24,999 nt of DNA from an uncultured Eubacteriales bacterium (GCA_900548115.1 URJL01000034.1:1-24999), one strand, 5' to 3'; positions 15,991 through 23,744 are shown, counted from the stretch's first letter. Notes: generated from the letters alone by a model not told the origin. Program-made: numbers and translations.

Positions 15991-16065
15991 GGCCCGTTGG
16001 TCAAGAGGTTAAGACACGGCCCTTTCACGGCTGTAACATGGGTTCGATTCCCGTACGGGTCACCA
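15991..16065 (+). tRNA. tRNA-Glu (anticodon TTC)
   Basis: A 75-nt cloverleaf. Acceptor stem GGCCCGT / ACGGGTC contains one G-T pair. The D arm is GGTCAAGAGGTTAAGAC. The anticodon loop CTTTCAC carries TTC, reading Glu codons GAA/GAG. The T arm is GGGTTCGATTCCC. Discriminator A16062 is followed by an encoded CCA (16063-16065). It has its own consensus promoter and terminator and is not part of a visible tRNA cluster. Confidence 0.97.
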
Positions 16066-16070
16066 CGAAG

Positions 16071-16102
16071 AAAAAAGCACTTGCTTTCGCAAGTGCTTTT
16101 TT
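16071..16102 (+). terminator. Intrinsic terminator of tRNA-Glu
   Basis: A 14-bp perfect stem AAAAAAGCACTTGC / GCAAGTGCTTTTTT around a TTTC loop, six nt after the tRNA CCA and ending in a T run. Confidence 0.92.
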
Positions 16103-16119
16103 CGTTGTATGCGGCTTAT

Positions 16120-16300
16120 TGCCTTACGCCGCGCGGTATCGCTTCGCGGTGACAGGCGCCTTGCGGCGCGTGACCTTTGCCTTCGGCAGTTATGTGCCGA
16201 GCGAAAGCGAAGCGTCATCACTTTGCGCAAGCAAAATATCACGCCGAGTAAAGCTCGGCATATCACTGCGAGTGAAACGAGCAATATCACTGTGAGCAAG
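16120..16300. repeat. Array of short degenerate hairpin repeats
   Basis: The 269-nt gap between the tRNA terminator and the purA terminator holds no gene but a row of 20-24-nt units. Each is a small stem-loop ending in a form of ATATCAC or GTGAC. Clear stems are GCGCC-TTGC-GGCGC, TTTGC-GCAA-GCAAA (16222-16235) and GCCGAG-N5-CTCGGC (16243-16259). ATCAC recurs at 16217, 16238, 16262 and 16286 (steps 21, 24, 24). Stem sequences differ while the connector is kept, unlike CRISPR. Similar intergenic hairpin strings occur in many Clostridia; the function is unknown to me. Confidence 0.65.
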
Positions 16301-16327
16301 GCAGGCAAGCTCTGTTTCCCCGACAAG

Positions 16328-16357
16328 AAAAAAGCACTCCGACAGAAGTGCTTTTTT
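16328..16357. terminator. Terminator of purA (bidirectional)
   Basis: Stem AAAAAAGCACT / AGTGCTTTTTT with an 8-nt loop, 14 nt past the purA stop on the minus strand and followed there by CTTG. Its outer stem sequence is the same as that of the tRNA-Glu terminator. Confidence 0.85.
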
Positions 16358-16371
16358 GTCATGAATTATCT

Positions 16372-17643
16372 TCAGAGTTCGATATATGCCTCGCGCTTTG
16401 CTCCGACCGAAACATACTTGATGTTACAGCCGACTGCGTCGCGGATATAGCGGATATAGTCCTGCGCCTCGGCGGGAAGCTCTTCAAACTTTCGACAAGC
16501 GGAAATATCCTTCTTCCATCCCTTCTTATATTCGATAACGGGCTTTGCCTTATTCAGGCGCACGCCGACCGGGAAATCGTGTACGATCTCGCCGTCGATA
16601 TCGTAAGCAACACACACGGGAATTCGGTCGAGATCCGAAAGAACGTCCAGCTTCGTTACGGCAATTTCATCCGCGCCCTGCATTTTGCAGCCGTAGCGCG
16701 ACGCAACGACATCAAAGCCGCCGACACGCCTCGGACGACCGGTTGCCGCTCCGTATTCGTTGCCCGCCTTGCGCAGGTTCTCGGCCTCCTCTCCGAACAT
16801 TTCGGCGGTAAAAGGACCTTCGCCGACACAGGTGGAATAAGCCTTCATGATACCGATCGACTTGTCGAGCTTTCTGCCGGGAATGCCCGCTCCGATGGGA
16901 GCGTAAGCGGCGATGGTCGAGGAGGACGAGGTGTACGGGTAGATGCCGAAGTCGATATCGCGAAGAGCGCCGAGCTGGGCTTCGAAAATGATGTTCTTGC
17001 CCGCGCTTGCGGCTTCGTCGAGATATTTTCCCGTGTCGCAGATGTACGGAATCAGCGGCTCGCCGTACTGCTTGAGCCATGCGAGCATATCGTCGGCCTT
17101 GATCGCCTCCGCCTTGTAGCCGCCCTCGATCATCATGTTCTTCCACTCGACGATGCCCGAAACAAGCTCGGGAAGCGTGTCGGGGAACAAAAGATCGCCC
17201 ATGCGAATACTCTTCTTGGAATATTTGTCGCTGTATACCGGTGCGATACCGCGCTTGGTCGAGCCGAATTTTTTGTCGGCAAGACGCGCTTCCTCAAGAC
17301 CGTCCAGCAAAACGTGATACGGCATACAAATCGTCGCCTTATCGCTGATCTTTAAGTTTTTCGGAGATATTTCGACACCCGCGTCGCGCAGACGTCCCAT
17401 TTCGCCGGCAAGATGACAAATATCGATCACCATACCCGTTCCGAGAACGTTGACCACCTCCGGACGCAAAATACCCGAAGGGAGCAGGTTCAATTTGAAT
17501 TCGCCGCGGTCGTTGACAACGGTATGACCTGCGTTGTTACCGCCCTGATAGCGAACCACGATCTCCGCGTTTTCCGAAAGAAGGTCGACCATTCTTCCCT
17601 TTCCTTCGTCGCCCCAGTTGATGCCCACAATGGCTGTTAACAT
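16372..17643 (-). CDS. purA: Adenylosuccinate synthetase
   Basis: A 423-residue GTP-dependent enzyme joining IMP and aspartate to give adenylosuccinate, the first committed step to AMP; cytoplasmic. The N-terminal P-loop-like GINWGDEGKGRMVDLL and QGGNNAGHTVV are diagnostic. Also present are STKRGIAPVYSDKY, FEAQLGALRDIDFGIYPYTS, AYSTCVGEGPFTAEM and the ATGRPRRVGGFD block near the C-terminal half. The length matches the family. ATG 17643 is preceded by GGGAGG. The 5' leader is long (about 115 nt) and contains four exact-period 10-bp repeats and an 8-bp inverted repeat, so regulation in the leader or at the DNA is likely. It has its own promoter downstream of the AraC gene on the same strand. 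Confidence 0.97.
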   Translation of the reverse strand: MLTAIVGINWGDEGKGRMVDLLSENAEIVVRYQGGNNAGHTVVNDRGEFKLNLLPSGILRPEVVNVLGTGMVIDICHLAGEMGRLRDAGVEISPKNLKISDKATICMPYHVLLDGLEEARLADKKFGSTKRGIAPVYSDKYSKKSIRMGDLLFPDTLPELVSGIVEWKNMMIEGGYKAEAIKADDMLAWLKQYGEPLIPYICDTGKYLDEAASAGKNIIFEAQLGALRDIDFGIYPYTSSSSTIAAYAPIGAGIPGRKLDKSIGIMKAYSTCVGEGPFTAEMFGEEAENLRKAGNEYGAATGRPRRVGGFDVVASRYGCKMQGADEIAVTKLDVLSDLDRIPVCVAYDIDGEIVHDFPVGVRLNKAKPVIEYKKGWKKDISACRKFEELPAEAQDYIRYIRDAVGCNIKYVSVGAKREAYIEL

Positions 17644-17660
17644 GTTGTTTTCCTCCCGTT

Positions 17661-17700
17661 ATGTTCCAATATGTTCCGATATGCTCCGATATGTTCCGAA
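17661..17700. repeat. Four tandem 10-bp repeats in the purA leader
   Basis: ATGTTCCAAT, ATGTTCCGAT, ATGCTCCGAT and ATGTTCCGAA follow each other with a period of exactly 10 nt, ending about 17 nt before the purA start codon. On the coding strand the unit reads (A/T)TCGGAACAT. An inverted repeat CCGAATCG / CGATTCGG (17696-17723) overlaps the last copy. Confidence 0.85.
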
Positions 17701-17765
17701 TCGGCAAACGCGCGTCGATTCGGCTGTTCGGTCATTCGGCGATCGATTTTTGCCCAACAAGTGAT

Positions 17766-17794
17766 ATTATACCTTTTTTTCCGCACATTTGCAA
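17766..17794 (-). promoter_or_regulatory. SigA-type promoter for purA
   Basis: On the minus strand, TTGCAA (17794-17789) and TATAAT (17771-17766) with a 17-nt spacer. The start point would be near 17759, giving a leader of roughly 115 nt that includes the tandem repeats. Confidence 0.78.
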
Positions 17795-17823
17795 GCCTTT
17801 TTGACAAAATCTTTGTGTTTCCG

Positions 17824-18618
17824 TCACGAAAGGTCTTTTTTCCGTTCCGTGTCGGGCGCGTCTTCGTGTTTTGTGGGAGAAAAACCGTAATATTCTTTAT
17901 AGATCTGCGAAAAGGTCTGCGGCGAACGGTATCCCACCGATTCGGCGACGGCGCAAACCGAAAGATCGGTATTGCGCAAAAGCTCCCGTGCGTGCTTCAT
18001 ACGCACCGAAAGAAGATATTTTTGCGGCGGGATTCCGTATTGCATCTTGAATTTTCGGCAAAAGTGTTTTTCGGAGAGACAAACAAAATCCGCCGTTTGA
18101 CGCATGGTGATCCGATGTCCGAAATTTCGCTCGATGAAGAGCTTTGCTCTTTCGGGATCCGAAAATTTCTCGGAATTTTTCGTGGACTTAAAATAGGGCA
18201 AAACTGCGAGAAGAACACTTTTTGCCTCGTTTTCATCTCCGTTTTGCGACGCTTTTTCAAAAGAGCGATACAAAATCTCCCGCACCCGCGCATGATCCGT
18301 CCCGTTCAGCAAAACATGGCTTTTTTCGGAAAGCCCGAAAAGCGAAAGAAGATACGAAACACGCTCACCGCCGAAGGCGAACCAAAAATGCTCATACCCC
18401 GGACCGACCGAAAAATCGTGCAGCTTGTTTTCGGAAATCAAAAAAGCCTGTCCCGCCGTCGCGTCAAACTCCGAAAAGCGGCAGACCCCCGAAAGAACGA
18501 CATGCAAAAGATATGTATCGCGCACGCGCGGCGGTATAATCCGTTCGTCGTTCACAATCGAATGGCCGTATTCGGTAAGAAAAAAATCCTTGTCTTCCCC
18601 GCAAAAATAGCAGATCAT
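17824..18618 (-). CDS. AraC-family transcriptional regulator
   Basis: A 264-residue regulator. The N-terminal ~100 residues look like an AraC cupin (TYLLHVVLSGVCRFSEFD, then GQAFLISENKLHDF and GYEHFWFAFGG), the usual sugar-sensing part. The C-terminal ~100 residues hold two helix-turn-helix units (ITMRQTADFVCLSEKHFCRK and LSVCAVAESVGYRSPQTFSQ) with the closing YKEYYGFSPTKH. ATG 18618 follows a strong GGGGGAAGG. It is divergent from the glycoside hydrolase at 18751 with facing promoters in the 132-nt gap, so it is probably its activator, responding to an oligosaccharide or its product. It lies upstream of purA on the same strand, but purA has its own promoter. Confidence 0.9.
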   Translation of the reverse strand: MICYFCGEDKDFFLTEYGHSIVNDERIIPPRVRDTYLLHVVLSGVCRFSEFDATAGQAFLISENKLHDFSVGPGYEHFWFAFGGERVSYLLSLFGLSEKSHVLLNGTDHARVREILYRSFEKASQNGDENEAKSVLLAVLPYFKSTKNSEKFSDPERAKLFIERNFGHRITMRQTADFVCLSEKHFCRKFKMQYGIPPQKYLLSVRMKHARELLRNTDLSVCAVAESVGYRSPQTFSQIYKEYYGFSPTKHEDAPDTERKKDLS

Positions 18619-18638
18619 CGTCCTTCCCCCTTTTTTGC

Positions 18639-18667
18639 ATTGTACCTTTTTTTCGCGTATTTGTCAA
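18639..18667 (-). promoter_or_regulatory. Consensus promoter for the AraC regulator
   Basis: On the minus strand, TTGACA (18667-18662) and TACAAT (18644-18639) with a 17-nt spacer, about 20 nt before the ATG. Confidence 0.82.
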
Positions 18668-18689
18668 GGTAAAATGCGTCATTATCGTA

Positions 18690-18718
18690 TATACAGAAAT
18701 TTCGCTTTATGCTAAACT
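18690..18718 (+). promoter_or_regulatory. Candidate promoter for the glycoside hydrolase
   Basis: TATACA (18690-18695) and TAAACT (18713-18718) with a 17-nt spacer and TGC before the -10. Both boxes are weak, which fits an activator-dependent promoter under the divergent AraC protein. Confidence 0.5.
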
Positions 18719-18750
18719 GTAGGAAACTAAGAACGATCGGAGAATTTAAT

Positions 18751-20769
18751 ATGAGCAATGACAACAAATCCGCTCGACCGGCAGAACCGCTTCTGTTCGG
18801 AAACGGCGACCTATGTCTTATGACAAACGAAGAGGGTATGCTTCCCGACAGCACCGCCGCACTCGGAAACGGCAATCCGCTGCGCTGTGTTTTTCGCGCG
18901 GGAAGACGTATGTACATCAACGTACATCGAAATATTCAAGGGAATCTTTTGCCGTTCGGACATTTCTCCTTTGATTGCGGCGCGCCGCTCGAAGAGAGCC
19001 GCTGTACTCTTTCGCTTCCCGACGGCATTGCCGAAAGCACCTGCCGTTATCGCGACGGTTCGACCGTCGATTCGGAATTTTTCGTCTGTTTCGATAAAAG
19101 TCTTTATGCGATCCGCAAAACCTATCACGGAAACGAGAAAGACCTGGCTTACACCTTCTGTGCGGATTTCGAAAGCCGCTTGGTGCGCCTGATCCTTGCC
19201 TCGTCGTCGGAAGAGCCGATTGAAAACGGGCTTCGGATGAATTTTTGCATGGAGGGCATGGACACCTATCGCGGCAATATTTCGGTTTTTCTCGACCGCC
19301 AATCGGTTTTGAAAAAGCTTTCGGACGATACTTATTCTTTCACCTTTCACGTAAAAGACGGGGACCGATTCTGTTTCTTTTACGCGCTTTCCGATGACGC
19401 GGACGGAAACGATCCCGCAAAAGAAGCCGATGCTCTGCATCGGGAAGCCCAAAGCTTTGACTCTTTGCTTTCCGCGCACAAAGCCTTGTGGCGCGCTTAT
19501 TTTGCGCAAGGGTATATTCGAACCGACGACGAGGAAAAAGACAAAGTTTACAATACGGCGCTTTATCATTTTAAGTGCATCACGACAAAATGGTCGATTC
19601 CCGTCGGGCTTTGCGACAGTGTGTGGCACGGCAACTATTTTGCCTTTGACGAATATTACGGCTTTTACGGGCTGCTGAGTTCGGGAAGGCTTTCGCTTGC
19701 CAAGCGCGTTCCCGCCTTTCGCGTGCGCAATTGCCTGAAAAAAGCGCTTGCCCGCTCGACGAATTATTCCGAGCCGCAGGCGCGCTTCATGTGGGAGACG
19801 ACCGAATACGGCGACGAAAATTCACCATTCGGTCCGTGGTTCGATCACGTGTTTCACATGGCGGTCGCCGCGCAGGGAGCTTTCGAATACTACGAGTTTT
19901 CAAACGATCTCGATTTCTTATCCGAGTGTTACGATATGATTCGGGCATGCGCCGAGTTTTTCTCGCTGAACATGCTGTACCGTGATGAAAAAAGAGGGAT
20001 CTATTTCGGAAAATGCACCGATCTCGAGCGCATCGGCTCGCCCGTCGAAAACGCTTTTATGTCCTGCTGCGGCGCCATTGCGACCTTCCGCATTTTTGCC
20101 CGTGCGGCGGAAATTTTGGGCAAGGATGAAAAATACCGCGCGGAATGCTTATTCTACGCCGACGAGCTTTTGAAAAATCTTGCCCGAGACGATGAAAAAT
20201 ATCTGCCTTTTCCGAAAGCCGAATTGCGAAGCATCGGCGTTTTTGCCGGAAAATTTCCGTTTAACGTATTGGACGGCGACGATCCGCTTCTTCACGCCGC
20301 ATTTTGCGATTACACCGAGCACGAGGAAACCTTCGGAAATATGTATCGGGTCGGAAAAGGCGTTTCCTCTTGGTACGCCGCATGGAAAGCCGAAGCGTAC
20401 GCGCGTTGCGGGAGATCAAACGAAACGTCGGAGGCGCTCTCTCAAGCGCGCGCTTCGAAGGGAAAATACGACGAGCTTTTCGAGATCAACGAAGAAAACG
20501 TTTACAGCGTTCCGTGGTTTATGACCGCGGCGGGCGTATACGTTTCCGCCGTGAACGAATCGATCCTGCAAAGCGACGGCGAGAATGTTTTTCTGCTGCC
20601 CGCAAGCGGCGAAAAAAATATTTCGTTCAAGCTTCCCGTGAAGAGCGGTGCGGTATGCGAAGCGGAAATTCGGGACGGGCTTCTCAAAAAGGTCGATTTT
20701 ACCTTCCGGGAGGGAGTAAAACCGAAAAAGTTCAGCGTATTTCTGCACGGAAACAAAATCGAATATTGA
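18751..20769 (+). CDS. GH95/GH65-like (alpha/alpha)6 glycoside hydrolase
   Basis: A 672-residue protein without a signal peptide. The N-terminal ~240 residues form a beta-rich domain beginning PLLFGNGDLCLMTNEEG. A helical toroid-like catalytic region follows (LYHFKCITTKWSIPVGLCDS, WHGNYFAFDEYYGFYGLLSS, MWETTEYGDENSPFG, then WFMTAAGVYVSAVNESIL). A small beta-domain ends it (ENVFLLPASGEKNISFKLP, CEAEIRDGLLKKVDF), as in GH95-type enzymes where a bulk-sugar domain, an (alpha/alpha)6 barrel and a C-terminal sandwich come in this order. Similarity is at layout level; the fucosidase catalytic set was not confirmed, so the specificity is open. ATG 18751 follows GGAG at 7 nt and is preferred over the in-frame ATG at 18709, which overlaps the promoter -10. 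It probably acts in the cytoplasm on imported oligosaccharides and is controlled by the adjacent AraC gene. Confidence 0.68.
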   Translation: MSNDNKSARPAEPLLFGNGDLCLMTNEEGMLPDSTAALGNGNPLRCVFRAGRRMYINVHRNIQGNLLPFGHFSFDCGAPLEESRCTLSLPDGIAESTCRYRDGSTVDSEFFVCFDKSLYAIRKTYHGNEKDLAYTFCADFESRLVRLILASSSEEPIENGLRMNFCMEGMDTYRGNISVFLDRQSVLKKLSDDTYSFTFHVKDGDRFCFFYALSDDADGNDPAKEADALHREAQSFDSLLSAHKALWRAYFAQGYIRTDDEEKDKVYNTALYHFKCITTKWSIPVGLCDSVWHGNYFAFDEYYGFYGLLSSGRLSLAKRVPAFRVRNCLKKALARSTNYSEPQARFMWETTEYGDENSPFGPWFDHVFHMAVAAQGAFEYYEFSNDLDFLSECYDMIRACAEFFSLNMLYRDEKRGIYFGKCTDLERIGSPVENAFMSCCGAIATFRIFARAAEILGKDEKYRAECLFYADELLKNLARDDEKYLPFPKAELRSIGVFAGKFPFNVLDGDDPLLHAAFCDYTEHEETFGNMYRVGKGVSSWYAAWKAEAYARCGRSNETSEALSQARASKGKYDELFEINEENVYSVPWFMTAAGVYVSAVNESILQSDGENVFLLPASGEKNISFKLPVKSGAVCEAEIRDGLLKKVDFTFREGVKPKKFSVFLHGNKIEY

Positions 20770-20782
20770 CCTATTCGAAAAC

Positions 20783-20810
20783 AAAAGGGACGGCATTCGC
20801 CGTCCCTTTT
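20783..20810. terminator. Bidirectional intrinsic terminator
   Basis: A perfect 12-bp stem AAAAGGGACGGC / GCCGTCCCTTTT with an ATTC loop between the convergent hydrolase and MGMT-like genes. T-rich tracts follow on both sides (TACTTTT on plus, GTTTTCG on minus). Confidence 0.88.
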
Positions 20811-20819
20811 TACTTTTAT

Positions 20820-21134
20820 CTATTTCGTTTCGCCGTCCCACAAAAAGCGTGAAAGGTCGACGTTGCCGTTCGGCAAAAACTCCACGCCCTCGGACAGAAG
20901 CAGCTCTTTTTGCACGTCCTGTCCGCCGAAGGCAAAAGCGGGACTTGTCCGACCGTCGCGGTTCACCACGCGAAAGCATGGGATGGTATCGGGCGAGGGG
21001 TTTACGTGAAGGGCATAGCCGACGACGCGCGAATAGCGCGGATTTCCGAGAAGGCGCGCGATCTGTCCGTAGGTTGCGACGCGTCCTTCGGGTATCTTTT
21101 TTACGATCTCATAGACCTTTTCAAAGGCGGACAT
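20820..21134 (-). CDS. MGMT/alkyltransferase-like DNA repair protein
   Basis: A 104-residue protein matching the C-terminal DNA-binding domain of O6-alkylguanine-DNA alkyltransferases: VYEIVKKIPEGRVATYGQIA, the Arg-finger segment SRVVGYALHVNP and FGGQDVQKELLLSEG. The active-site motif is IPCFRVVN, with reactive Cys53 kept but the usual His replaced by Phe. Classical MGMT has PCHRV and the non-catalytic ATL proteins have PWHRV, so this one is between the two: it could accept an alkyl group poorly or act as a lesion-binding protein. The short single-domain length fits the ATL/MGMT_like group. GGAGGG precedes ATG 21134. It follows the GTPase-NYN gene by 36 nt on the same strand, so they are probably co-transcribed. 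Confidence 0.88.
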   Translation of the reverse strand: MSAFEKVYEIVKKIPEGRVATYGQIARLLGNPRYSRVVGYALHVNPSPDTIPCFRVVNRDGRTSPAFAFGGQDVQKELLLSEGVEFLPNGNVDLSRFLWDGETK

Positions 21135-21170
21135 ATTCGTTTTCCCTCCAATGCTCCTTCGTTTCGCTTT

Positions 21171-23744
21171 TTAAAACTCGGCGATGATCTCACGAATCGC
21201 CTTTTCCGCGTCGCCGAGCTCTTTGTGAAACGCTGCGGCGGGAACGCGCAGCGCACCGTTTCCGAGAATGATCATCTGCTCGCTTCCGTCGGAGGTGGCG
21301 ACGCGCACGCGGTTTGTTTTCGAAAGCTCGTGCGACACGCGCTCGATGTAGCTGTCGGCGGTCTCGGCTTCTTTCGTATAGACGACGCTTACCTCGCCGT
21401 ATTCCTCAACCGTTCCGGGGTTTTTCTTCACCTTATAGGCATCGAAAACCAAAATGATCTTCACGCCCGAAAAGCCCTGATAGTTGCAAAGTCGGTGGAT
21501 CAGCGCCGAGCGCGCAAGGTCAAGCGATTTTTGCGACAGCTTTTTCAGCTCGTCCCACGCAAAAATGATATTGTATCCGTCAACCAGCAAGTATTCGTCG
21601 CCGAGAGGAAGCGGCGGGCGCGCGGGGCGTTTTTTCGGCTCGGGCTTTTCGCTCTGCGCCCGAACGCGCACTTTTCCTTCCTCTTTACGCTTGATCGGTC
21701 CGTAGGTGCGCTCGAAGATCGCCTGCAATTCTTTATCGGTCGCAACCGCTTTTACGTAGTTTTCCGCGCGGCGGCGAAGCTCGTTCTTTTCTGCCTCCTG
21801 TTCGGGCGTGCGGGCAAAAACCGATTCAAGATGCATATATTTTTGCACCTCGTCCCATTTGACAAGAAAGCCCGCTCCGCCCGCGCAGAAGATCGAATCG
21901 CACGGGTTGTAAAGATCGGCGTCGGGGTCGTATCCACGCTCCGTTATCACCTCTTCTGCATTGTGACAGGGCAGATATCCGTGAAGAGAAAGACGAATCC
22001 TACCTTTTCCGTGGGAATAATTCGAAAGCTCCAGTCCGTAGTGTTGGATCGACACGACGGGCGCTTTTCCGATCAGCCGCGCCACTCCCTCGCTCTGCTC
22101 GGGCGGAAGCATATCACCGCCGAGACGCTGTATATCCGACATAGCGCGTCCCAAAAGCTCGCTCGAAAGTGTGATCTCATAGTCATACCACGGCTCGAGC
22201 AAAACCGACTCGGCGTGCCGCAGTCCCTGACGCACGGCGCGATAGGTCGCTTCGCGGAAATCCCCGCCCTCCGTATGTTTTTTGTGGGCGCGCCCCGCGA
22301 CAAGAGTGATTTTCATATCGGTGATCGGCGAGCCGGTCAGCACGCCGACGTGTGTTTTTTCCTCCAGATGGGACAGAACAAGGCGCTGAAATGAGCGCTC
22401 GAGCATCTCGGGCGCACAGTCGGCGGCAAAGGAAAGTCCGCTTCCCCGCTCGGTCGGCTCGAGAAGCAGATGTACCTCGGCATAATGGCGAAGCGGTTCA
22501 TAATGTCCGACGCCCTCGACGGTTTCGGCGATCGTTTCGCGATAGACCACGCTTCCGACGTCAAAGTCGGCGCGGATGCCGAAACGCTCGAAAATCCGCG
22601 TTCGCAGCACCTCAAGCTGAACCTGTCCCATGAGAAGGAGACAGATCTCGTCGGCGCGCTCGTCATAGCGCACCCGAAGCAGCGGATCCTCCTCCTCCAA
22701 AAGGCGAAGCTTCGGCAATGCCGCGTGCGCGTCGATTTCCTCGGGAAGTAAAACACGATAGCGGAAAACGGGTTCGAGAACGGGGTGCGGAAGCTCTTTT
22801 TCAAATCCCAGCCCGTCACCGGGTTTTGTGTGCGTAAGCCCCGTGACGGCACAGACGGTGCCTTGCGGTGCGGATGGGATTAATTCGTACTTAGTACCCG
22901 AATATAGCCGTATTTCATCGACCTTTTCGCACCATGTCTCCCCTGCCGCATTCACGCTCGAAAGGGTCTCTTTTACGGACAAAATCCCGCCTGTGACCTT
23001 GAGGTGCGTAAGCCGTTTTCCCGTTTCGTCGCGGGTGATCTTACAGACGCGCGCGCCGAATTCCTCTTTTTCCGTGGGAAAAGGAAAATAGTGCAAAATT
23101 CCTTTCCAAAGAGTATCGATCCCCTGCATTTTCAAGGCGGAACCGAAGAAGCACGGAAAGAGCTTTCGCCCGCGGATAAGCAAAACGATATCTTCTTCGG
23201 ATATATTCCCACCGTTTAAGTATGTTTCCATCAGCTTTTCATCCAGCATCGCGGGCTCTTCGGGATCGCAGAGCTTTTCCGCCTCGATGCAGGAAGCCGA
23301 CAGGCGCTTTTTCACGCCGAGCATAAGCGTCTCGCGGTCGGCACTCGGAACGTCCATCTTGTTGAAAAAGAGAAAGGTCGGCACGTTTTGCCGTGCCAGA
23401 AGGCGAAAGATCGTTTCGGTGTGGCTCTGAACGCCCTCGGTCCCGCTGACGACCAATATCGCCGCGTCAAGCACCGAAAGCGCGCGCTCGGTCTCGGCGG
23501 AAAAGTCTGCATGTCCCGGCGTGTCGAGAAGCGTTACCGTCACATCGTCCCCGCGGATGACCGCCTGTTTTGCAAAGACCGTAATGCCGCGCTTTTTTTC
23601 GATGGCATCGGTGTCGAGGTAGGTGTCGGCGTGATCGACGCGCCCCGCCTTGCGTATAACGCCCGTATGATACAACAGCGCTTCGGAAAGGGTTGTTTTG
23701 CCCGCGTCCACATGCGCCAAAATTCCGATACAGATCCGCTTCAT
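21171..23744 (-). CDS. Tet(M)/EF-G-like translational GTPase fused to a Rae1/YacP-type NYN endoribonuclease
   Basis: An 857-residue two-part protein. Residues 1 to ~660 follow the ribosomal-protection/EF-G layout. The GTPase has G1 GILAHVDAGKTT (7-18), RGITV (52-56), DTPGHADF (74-81) and NKMD (128-131). EF-G-like domains II-V follow, with MGQVQLEVL in domain III and an EF-G-IV/V region up to about 640. The domain IV loop that carries YSPVST in Tet(M) reads GRAHKKHTEGGDFR (484-497), so drug protection is doubtful. After a charged Lys/Arg/Pro linker (about 685-715), residues 717-857 are a NYN/YacP domain close to B. subtilis Rae1. It has VDGYN (D722, N725), VFDA (D768), TKEAETAD (E792, E794, D797) and ATSDGSEQ (D819), so the acidic PIN-like site is complete. 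Rae1 cuts mRNA in the ribosomal A site. Here the GTPase may place the nuclease there; this is an inference. A strong promoter with a palindrome lies upstream. Confidence 0.93.
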   Translation of the reverse strand: MKRICIGILAHVDAGKTTLSEALLYHTGVIRKAGRVDHADTYLDTDAIEKKRGITVFAKQAVIRGDDVTVTLLDTPGHADFSAETERALSVLDAAILVVSGTEGVQSHTETIFRLLARQNVPTFLFFNKMDVPSADRETLMLGVKKRLSASCIEAEKLCDPEEPAMLDEKLMETYLNGGNISEEDIVLLIRGRKLFPCFFGSALKMQGIDTLWKGILHYFPFPTEKEEFGARVCKITRDETGKRLTHLKVTGGILSVKETLSSVNAAGETWCEKVDEIRLYSGTKYELIPSAPQGTVCAVTGLTHTKPGDGLGFEKELPHPVLEPVFRYRVLLPEEIDAHAALPKLRLLEEEDPLLRVRYDERADEICLLLMGQVQLEVLRTRIFERFGIRADFDVGSVVYRETIAETVEGVGHYEPLRHYAEVHLLLEPTERGSGLSFAADCAPEMLERSFQRLVLSHLEEKTHVGVLTGSPITDMKITLVAGRAHKKHTEGGDFREATYRAVRQGLRHAESVLLEPWYDYEITLSSELLGRAMSDIQRLGGDMLPPEQSEGVARLIGKAPVVSIQHYGLELSNYSHGKGRIRLSLHGYLPCHNAEEVITERGYDPDADLYNPCDSIFCAGGAGFLVKWDEVQKYMHLESVFARTPEQEAEKNELRRRAENYVKAVATDKELQAIFERTYGPIKRKEEGKVRVRAQSEKPEPKKRPARPPLPLGDEYLLVDGYNIIFAWDELKKLSQKSLDLARSALIHRLCNYQGFSGVKIILVFDAYKVKKNPGTVEEYGEVSVVYTKEAETADSYIERVSHELSKTNRVRVATSDGSEQMIILGNGALRVPAAAFHKELGDAEKAIREIIAEF

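Noticed and set aside
16120..16300. A CRISPR array
   Set aside because: Only a ~7-nt connector repeats; units are 21-24 nt with paired, variable stems, and there is no repeat-spacer structure or cas gene.
21171..23744. Calling the fusion gene a tetracycline-resistance determinant
   Set aside because: The GTPase resembles Tet(M), but the domain IV loop that displaces the drug is different and a nuclease domain is attached; resistance cannot be claimed from the sequence.
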